From contig JACJXW010000004.1 of the NCBI GenBank assembly GCA_020636405.1, positions 1,736,001 to 1,800,000 of the forward strand: a stretch of 64,000 bases of DNA, in the 5' to 3' direction. Positions 44,308-51,000 of this stretch are shown here, piece by piece. The DNA comes from Lewinellaceae bacterium (GTDB lineage Bacteria > Bacteroidota > Bacteroidia > Chitinophagales > Saprospiraceae). The notes under the pieces were generated by a model, which was not told the DNA's origin, did not search any database, and saw only the letters and a program-made list of their open reading frames with translations. A program made the translations under genes and the position numbers. How positions within the stretch are numbered: position 1 is the first letter of the stretch; every line of letters begins with the position of its first letter.

Positions 44308-45333
44308 ATGGACAATTACCTCACGCCTGAAGAAAAACAATACCTCCTCCTCCTGGGCTGGTTCCGGCGCCATTACGCCCTTTATCTCGGCCTGGAACGG
44401 GAACGCCCGGCGACCGGGGAAAGCATCTTGCAGTTCGGCCGGGCCTGGTTTGGAAACCAGTTGCTGGATCTGGCCTCTGCCTTCCCGGGCCTGAAGCACA
44501 AGCAACTGATCCGGGAGGAGGGCGGCGCCATCGAATTCACTGAGGCCGGAGCCTCCCAATTTGCCGAGCTCGATGCTTCTGAGACGTTCTATCGCTACGA
44601 ATACGACAATTTTTTTTCCCTTTCGGAAAAGAGCGAGGCTCATGCCCTGTTCTGTGAACGCGTCTATGGAAAGAACCTCAACCAGCACGGCTTGTCGGAT
44701 ACCGGGGAGCTTCGGCAATTGCTGGCCTTCCTGGATCTGCCTTCCGGCGCCTATGGGCTAGACCTGGGGTGCGGCAATGGCCTGATCACGGACTACCTGC
44801 AGCGCCGGAGCGGGGCGCGATTCCTGGGCGTGGACATCTCTCCGGAAGCCATCCGCCGGGCAGAACAGATCCGCAATCCGCATTTGGCTTTTCGGGTGTC
44901 AAATATGAATGCCCTGTCTTTCTCCGAGCCGTTCGACTTTATTGTGTCGGTTGATACCTTGTATTACGCTGCTGATCTCAGCGCAACCGTAAGGGATTGC
45001 CTGTCCAACCTCCGTCCCGGTGGTATTTTTGCCTGCTTTTTTTCCCAGTGGATCAACGCAGAAGGAGAACGGCCGTTTCTGGAAGGAACCCATACCGGCC
45101 TGGCAAAGGTGCTGCGCGAACTGGAACAGCCCTTTGAATTTCAGGATATCTCCGAATCGGGCAGAAAACACTGGCGCCTAAAACGGGATGTGCTGCTCGA
45201 TATGCGCCCGGATTTCGAGGCCGAAGGCAACCTGGCCCTCTGGGATTACCGCTTCCGGGAGGCCAACCGCTATGCGCAGTGGCCCGCGGATTTTTATGCG
45301 CGGTTCATTTACCGGGTGGATAAACCTGCTTAA
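44308..45333 (+). CDS. Class I SAM-dependent methyltransferase
   Basis: 341 aa, cytosolic. SAM-binding motif I is LDLGCGNG at 151-158, followed by motif II-like acidic GVDISPEAIRRAEQ, FRVSNMNALSF, and FDFIVSVDTLYY; LRPGGIF is the post-III motif. About 145 residues precede the Rossmann core. This N-terminal extension (TPEEKQYLLLLGWFRRHYALYLGLERERPATGESILQFG...) is helical and may bind substrate or dimerise. The region after the core (AKVLRELEQPFEFQDISESGRKHWRLKRD) is typical of small-molecule methyltransferases. The substrate cannot be told from sequence. It is followed after 17 bp by a RidA-like gene on the same strand, so the pair is probably co-transcribed. Confidence 0.9.
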   Translation: MDNYLTPEEKQYLLLLGWFRRHYALYLGLERERPATGESILQFGRAWFGNQLLDLASAFPGLKHKQLIREEGGAIEFTEAGASQFAELDASETFYRYEYDNFFSLSEKSEAHALFCERVYGKNLNQHGLSDTGELRQLLAFLDLPSGAYGLDLGCGNGLITDYLQRRSGARFLGVDISPEAIRRAEQIRNPHLAFRVSNMNALSFSEPFDFIVSVDTLYYAADLSATVRDCLSNLRPGGIFACFFSQWINAEGERPFLEGTHTGLAKVLRELEQPFEFQDISESGRKHWRLKRDVLLDMRPDFEAEGNLALWDYRFREANRYAQWPADFYARFIYRVDKPA

Positions 45334-45350
45334 AAGACAAAAAATATCTT

Positions 45351-45737
45351 ATGCGAAGACAACTCATCTCCTCCGGAGCCCCCTGGGAAGCCACGGTCGG
45401 CTACTCCAGAGCAGTCAAAGTGGGCGGACAGGTCTTCGTCTCCGGTACAACGGCCGTTGACGAGCAAGGAGCCATTGTAGGGAAAGAAGATGCCTATGCC
45501 CAGGCGAAATTCATCCTGGAAAAGATCGGCAAGGCCTTGCAGGCCGCCGGCGCCTCCTTCGGGGATGTCGTGCGTACCCGGATCTTTGTTACCAGCATCG
45601 ATGACTGGCCGGCCATCGGGCGGGCTCACGGGGAGGTTTTTAAGGATATCCGCCCCGCTGCGACTATGGTGGAGGTGAGCCGGCTGATCGACCCCGAATT
45701 GCTGGTGGAGATCGAGGCGGAGGCGGTGGTGGGGTGA
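45351..45737 (+). CDS. RidA-family protein lacking the substrate-binding arginine
   Basis: 128 aa, complete. RidA fold features: GYSRAVKVGGQVFVSG at 17-32, the helix DAYAQAKFILEKIGKALQAAG, VRTRIFVTSIDDW, and LLVEIEAEAVV at the end with Glu120. The PAR(S/T) motif, whose arginine binds the imino acid carboxylate in deaminating RidA proteins, reads R101-P-A-A-T here, with Ala104 in the arginine position. It therefore belongs to the Rid subfamilies without that arginine and is probably not a 2-imino acid deaminase. The start is 17 bp after a methyltransferase stop. The window's other RidA-family gene (1-324) retains the arginine, so the two are not redundant copies. Confidence 0.92.
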   Translation: MRRQLISSGAPWEATVGYSRAVKVGGQVFVSGTTAVDEQGAIVGKEDAYAQAKFILEKIGKALQAAGASFGDVVRTRIFVTSIDDWPAIGRAHGEVFKDIRPAATMVEVSRLIDPELLVEIEAEAVVG

Positions 45738-45747
45738 ATCCCGAACA

Positions 45748-45777
45748 CCCGCCTTCGCTAAAGCTTCGGACGGGCGG
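45748..45777. repeat. Small CCCGCC...GGGCGG palindromic element
   Basis: A 30-bp near-palindrome combining GAAGC/GCTTC-type words with CCCGCC and CGGGCGG ends. It follows the RidA-like stop by about 10 bases and could serve as a terminator-like structure. Confidence 0.4.
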
Positions 45778-45922
45778 AGATGAACGCCGAACCTGCCATT
45801 TAGCTTACATCCCTGCACATCCACCGCCTGCTACCGACAACATTATTTTCTCCCCTGGCGTTTATCTAAGAGTGTTTTCAAATTGTCAGGCTCACCTTCA
45901 AGCTGCTCTTCAGCGGTCAATT

Positions 45923-45950
45923 CCCCTCCTTTGGAGGGGTTAGGGGAGGC
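45923..45950. repeat. Inverted second copy of the GC-rich 28-nt palindromic repeat
   Basis: Exact reverse complement of 8834-8861 over all 28 nt, containing the CCCCTCC-TTT-GGAGGGG hairpin and the TTAGGGGAGGC flank. It sits 18 bp upstream of the PorE-like gene, about 37 kb from the first copy. The precise identity at such a distance in intergenic positions marks it as a dispersed repeat family. Confidence 0.85.
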
Positions 45951-45967
45951 TTCTAAAAAACTACACT

Positions 45968-47944
45968 ATGACTCGGAACCTAACACTACTCGCTTTCCTC
46001 ATTGGCCTGATCACCGCTTGCACCTACACCATGAAAGTGCGCGACGGCCGCACCGCCGTTGATGTCAAGCAATATGCCGTCGCCGTAGACCTGCTCCAGA
46101 AGGAGTACGACAAGGCCAAGAGCCGCGTAGAGCAGGGCAAGATCGCCTTCCTGCTGGGAGAGTCTTACCGGCACCTCAATAAGAGCGATCAGTCCATTCG
46201 CTGGTACCGTATCGCGTACGATAACCAGTACGGCGTAGAGGCCCTTAAGCAGTATGCTTATGGCCTCAAGCGAGCCGAGCGCTATGAGGAAGCCATGCAG
46301 GCATTTAAAGACCTGGGTATCGAGATCGGCAGCCCCTATGAGTATCGCCGCGAGATCAGCGCCTGCCAGATTGCCCTGGGGTGGAAGAAACTGCCCCCCG
46401 AATTCGAAGTGGAAGTCTTGAGTTTCAATACCGGCGATGCCGATTACGCACCAGTTATCTACAAGGAAAACCAGTTGGTGATCACCTCCGACCGGACTGC
46501 CAGCACAGGCGACGATACGTACAACTGGACGGGTAATGCCTACTCCGACCTTTTCCTGGTCGACCTGAAGTCGAATAGCGTCAGAGGTTTCGACAACGCC
46601 CTCAATACGGAGAACAATGAGGGCACTATTGCTTTCAATAAGGATTACTCTGAGCTCTACTTCACCCGCTGCTTCAGCAATGGTAAATACGAGGACGCCT
46701 ACTGCAAGCTGATGTCCAGTGAGGGCGCCGGCAACAGCTGGTCCGCCCCCCGGGCGCTGCCCTTTATTGAGGAGGGGGTCAATTACGTGCATCCCAGCCT
46801 TTCCTCCGATGGAAGCACCCTGTACTTCTCCAGTGACCATCCCGATGGCTGGGGAGGATACGATATCTACTTTTCCGAACGGGAAAGGGATGGCAATTGG
46901 GGGCCGCCTCAATTGCTTAGCCGGTCGATCAATACCCCCGGCGATGAGAAGTTCCCCTTCATTGACAACGATACCCTTTATTTTGCTTCAGACAGCCATA
47001 CCGGAATGGGAGGGTTGGATATCTTCCGTACTTACAAGCTGGCTAACGGCTCCTGGGCGCCGGCCTATAACCTGAAGGCGCCCATCAATTCCGGGGGCGA
47101 TGATTTCGGTTATGTGGTCGATCACCAAACCCCACGCCCTGAAGGGGTGTTGCAGATGGGCTACTTCACTTCTACCCGGGAAGACGGTATTGGCGGTGAT
47201 GATATCTATCGCTTTTCCAAGGTTATTCCTCCCGAACCGCCTGTTGTGGAAGTGCCCAAAGAGATAGAATACAAACTCATCCTGGAGGGCTTCGTCCTTG
47301 AAAAAATATACAATAACCCTACCGACCCCAACAGTAAAGTGCTGGGACGCAAGCCGCTGCCCGGCTCGCAGGTAAACATCCGCTTCAACAAAGAATCGGA
47401 AACCGTCACCGTCGGTGAGGACGGTATGTTCCGCCTGGAACTGGAGGAAAATACCGATTACAGCTTCCTGGCCTCGCGGGAGAATTACCTCAACAACGAC
47501 GCTTCTTTCTCCACCGTAGGTATTGGCCGCGACCCCAACAACCCGGTCCAGACCTTCGAGATCGAGATCGTTCTGGACAAGATCTTCCTGGACAAGGAGA
47601 TTACCCTGGAAAATATCTATTACGATTTTGACAAATGGGACATCCGCGACGATGCCAAGCCTACGCTCGATGAGCTGTCGCGCAACCTGAAGCTCAATCC
47701 CGATATCCGCATCCAATTGGGCTCCCATACGGACTGCCGGGGCGCCACTCGTTATAACGAGGACCTGTCCCAGAAGCGCGCCCAATCGGCAGTGGACTAC
47801 CTGATCGCCAGCGGTATCGATCCGGCGCGGCTCGTGGCCCGTGGCTACGGTGAGAGCCAACCCGAGGTAGATTGCATCTGCGCCCGCTGCACCGAGGATG
47901 AACACCAGGCGAACCGGCGGACTACGTTTAAGATCATTGAGTAA
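45968..47944 (+). CDS. PorE-like lipoprotein (TPR, PD40 propeller, CRD, OmpA)
   Basis: 658 aa lipoprotein: MTRNLTLLAFLIGLITAC with a lipobox ending at Cys18. Domain order is a TPR-like helical repeat region (~35-135, YAVAVDLLQKEYDKAKSRVEQGKIAFLLGESY), a PD40 beta-propeller (~145-425, with SDHPDGWGGYDIYFSE, SDSHTGMGGLDIFRT and TREDGIGGDDIYRFS), a carboxypeptidase-regulatory-like beta domain (~435-540), and an OmpA-type peptidoglycan-binding domain (~545-658, YYDFDKWDIRDDA...LGSHTDCRGATRYNEDLSQKRA with Asp589). This exact order defines PorE, the T9SS component of Porphyromonas gingivalis that tethers the machine to peptidoglycan. Other PD40-OmpA lipoproteins of unknown role share it, so the assignment is strong by architecture but not proof of T9SS function. 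Its neighbours are T9SS cargo genes, not known T9SS machinery. Confidence 0.85.
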   Translation: MTRNLTLLAFLIGLITACTYTMKVRDGRTAVDVKQYAVAVDLLQKEYDKAKSRVEQGKIAFLLGESYRHLNKSDQSIRWYRIAYDNQYGVEALKQYAYGLKRAERYEEAMQAFKDLGIEIGSPYEYRREISACQIALGWKKLPPEFEVEVLSFNTGDADYAPVIYKENQLVITSDRTASTGDDTYNWTGNAYSDLFLVDLKSNSVRGFDNALNTENNEGTIAFNKDYSELYFTRCFSNGKYEDAYCKLMSSEGAGNSWSAPRALPFIEEGVNYVHPSLSSDGSTLYFSSDHPDGWGGYDIYFSERERDGNWGPPQLLSRSINTPGDEKFPFIDNDTLYFASDSHTGMGGLDIFRTYKLANGSWAPAYNLKAPINSGGDDFGYVVDHQTPRPEGVLQMGYFTSTREDGIGGDDIYRFSKVIPPEPPVVEVPKEIEYKLILEGFVLEKIYNNPTDPNSKVLGRKPLPGSQVNIRFNKESETVTVGEDGMFRLELEENTDYSFLASRENYLNNDASFSTVGIGRDPNNPVQTFEIEIVLDKIFLDKEITLENIYYDFDKWDIRDDAKPTLDELSRNLKLNPDIRIQLGSHTDCRGATRYNEDLSQKRAQSAVDYLIASGIDPARLVARGYGESQPEVDCICARCTEDEHQANRRTTFKIIE

Positions 47945-48020
47945 CCGGCCGCCCTACTTATTATTGAGTAGTTGATATTCAGCTCTTCCCGGTTTTCGAG
48001 ATCTGGAAGAGCTGAATGTC

Positions 48021-51000
48021 CTACCATGCTACCACAAAGCGATCACTGTACACCAGCCGCCCTCCCGTCCGCAACACCAGCCAGTATGCGCCGGCCGGCA
48101 GCCTTTCCGCCTCAATTTGCACCCGTTGTTCGGGTATTGCACCCAATGTTCTTTCCATCCATACCCGCCCCAGCGCATCCTGAACATACAATTCCAGCGG
48201 CGCCGGCTCAGCCAGCTGTATTTCCAGCCACAAGGATCCGGAAGTAGGGTTGGGATAGAGGCTTGCCCTGCGGATCAATGCTGTTTCGTAGGCTGAAGAG
48301 ACATTAATACTGGCAGTCGCCTGACATCCCTCCTGGTCCGTAACAGTAAGGCTGTAGGAACCCACCATTACGTCAATGGTAGACGTGGTTTCACCAGTAC
48401 TCCAGGCGAAGCTGTATCCTGGCGCGCCGCCACTGACGGCAGCCGTGGCCGTGCCGTCCTGTTGCCCTGCAGGTGGTGTAAGGTTGATGGAAATGTTGAT
48501 GCCTTCCGGCGCGGGAAGCTGGAATTCGTATTCCCGGGTGCACCCATTGGAGTCCCGGAGAATGGCGGTATACAGGCCGGCCTCCAGGCCATCCAGGAAA
48601 TTGGTGTCCGGAGTGGGGATCAGTTCCCCTTCGTAAAACCACTCAAAAGTGTAGGGGGGATCACCGCCGCTGATGCTGGCTGTAGCGGTACCGTCGGTGG
48701 CGCCGAAGCAGGAAACCGAATCGGCTTCGACATTCAGTTCCAGCAGGGTAGCCGGCTCTTCCACCACAAAGTTGCCGAAGATGGCCTGGCAGGTGTCCCG
48801 GTCGGTGACGGTCAGGCTGTAAATGCCCGGCCCCAGGTGGTCAATGTCTTCAGTAGTCCAACCATTATTCCATTCGTATAGAAAAGGCGGAGAGCCGCCG
48901 AGCACGCTCAGGCTGATGGCACCGTCCTCTTCTCCCTTGCACCGTACATGCTGGATGTTCACCAGCGTATCGCGGATGAGGGCGTTTACCGACGGCACGG
49001 TTCCCATAACGGAGGCGGTGCATCCGTTGGCGTCGGTTACATAGCCGATATATTTGCCGGCGGGCACGTCCAGCAGGTCGGCGCTGGTGCCGACGAGCGT
49101 GTCCCGCTCATCGAACCAGGTATAGAAATAAGGTGCGGCGCCCCCGGTAGTTGTGGTATAGATCCCCCCGTCGTTGCTGGAAAAACAATTGACCTCCTCG
49201 ATGCTGTCGCGCCGGAAGAAGAGCGGTGCGGGCTGACTAATCGGCAGCAGGGTGGAGGCTGCTGTACAACCGGTAAACTGGTCGGTCACCGTTACCCGGT
49301 AATTGCCCGGCGAAAGGCCGCATATGGTGACGCTGTCGCCCACATTCTGTTGGATGACGCCATTGCTGAAGTGGAAGCGGTAATTGGAATAACCGCCGGA
49401 GGCCACGGCAGTGAGGCAGCCGTCTGCCGCCCCGTAGCAGCTTATGTTTTTGGCGGAGAATTGCTCCAGCCGGAAGGGTTCCACATTATCGTCCACTTTG
49501 ACGGAGGGCGATTCGGCCGTGCAACCGCTGGCATCGGTAACGCTCAGGATATAATCGGCAGGAGTGGGCTCCGTCAGGGAGGTGTCGGAAGAGCCATTGC
49601 TCCACTGATAGGTGTAGGGAGCTGCCCCTCCGCTAACGGCGGCGGCCAGTTTTTGCACAGCCCCTCCTTCGCAGATGTCATCGGCAAGGATATCGATCGA
49701 AGCGCTCAGCGGCGGTGGCTGGCCAAGCGAGAAGGTCGTGTCGATCGGACAGGAGTTGGCATCCTGAACCAAAAGCCGGTAACTGCCGGCAGGTATGTTG
49801 AAGAGGTCATCCCCGGTGTAATTCTGGCCTACCCAGTTGTAGGAATAGGGCGGGCTGCCTCCCCGGACGGTCACCTCGATAAAGCCGGTGGTATCTCCAA
49901 AGCAGCTGATCTCCCCGACGCCTTCCAGCCCTAGTTCCAGCCGCGGCGGGCTTTGAATGGTAATGGGTGGAGGAATATAAAGGCATCCCTCTGCGTCACT
50001 AATGCTCACGACGTACTCCCGGTCGGGCAGGTCCAGGCGGGTGGCGCCGGTGGCGCCGTCATTCCAGTTGAAAGCGAAAGGCGGGCGGCCCGATTGCAGC
50101 AGATTGATGTCGATCAGCCCGTCATTGGTGGCGAAGCAGGTCGGTTGCACTACGATGGTGTTGATCTGGAATACCTGCGGGGCCGTCAATACGATGGACG
50201 TATCGTACAGGCAGCCCTCACCGTCTTCAATCCGAACGCAGTAGAAGCCGGTATCCAGCCCGTTGATCACCGGAGTGGTGTCTCCCCGGCACCAGGTATA
50301 GGAAAAAGGAGGAATACCGTTGGGCTGCAGGCTGATGCTCCCACTGGTTTGCCCGATGCAATCGGGAGAGGTTGTCAAAATATCCAGGTCTAGAACGGAA
50401 ATGGCGGACAGCACTACCTCCAGGGTATCCGGCGGACAATTGTTGGCGTCCGTGGCATAGGCGTAGTAGGTGCCCACCGGCAGGTTCATAAGTATGCTGT
50501 CGGCACTGTCTCCCTCGCTCCAACTGTACTGGTACGGGGCTGTGCCGCCGGCAGCTGCCACGATGATCTCGCCGTTTTTATCGCCCACACATTCCGGTTG
50601 GGTTACCTCCACAACAGACAGGCTCAGGGGCGTTGGCTGGCTTAGAAAATAGGATTGGACCGCCTGGCAGCCGTTGAAATCAGTGAGGGTCAGCAGGTAG
50701 GTTCCCCGAGCCAGGTTGACCACAAGAGGGGAATTGCTTCCGTTGCTCCAGGCATAATGGTAGGGCGGCGTTCCGCCCTGGCCGGCTGCCTTGAGGAGGC
50801 CATCTGCCAGTCCGTGGCAGGATGGGCCCGCCAGCGTATCCAAAACGATGCTTAGCGGGGCCGGCGCTGCCAGGATATAGGGGCGGATGAACGTACAATT
50901 TTTGGAGTCGGTGATAGTCACGGTGTAACTGCCATTGCCCAGGTTGAAAATATTTTTGGTGTTGCCGCCATTGCTCCATCGGTAGGTATAGGGCGGGGTG

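Noticed and set aside
45738..45967. Small protein gene between the RidA-like gene and the PorE-like gene
   Set aside because: The open frame covers palindromic repeats and lacks any conserved pattern.
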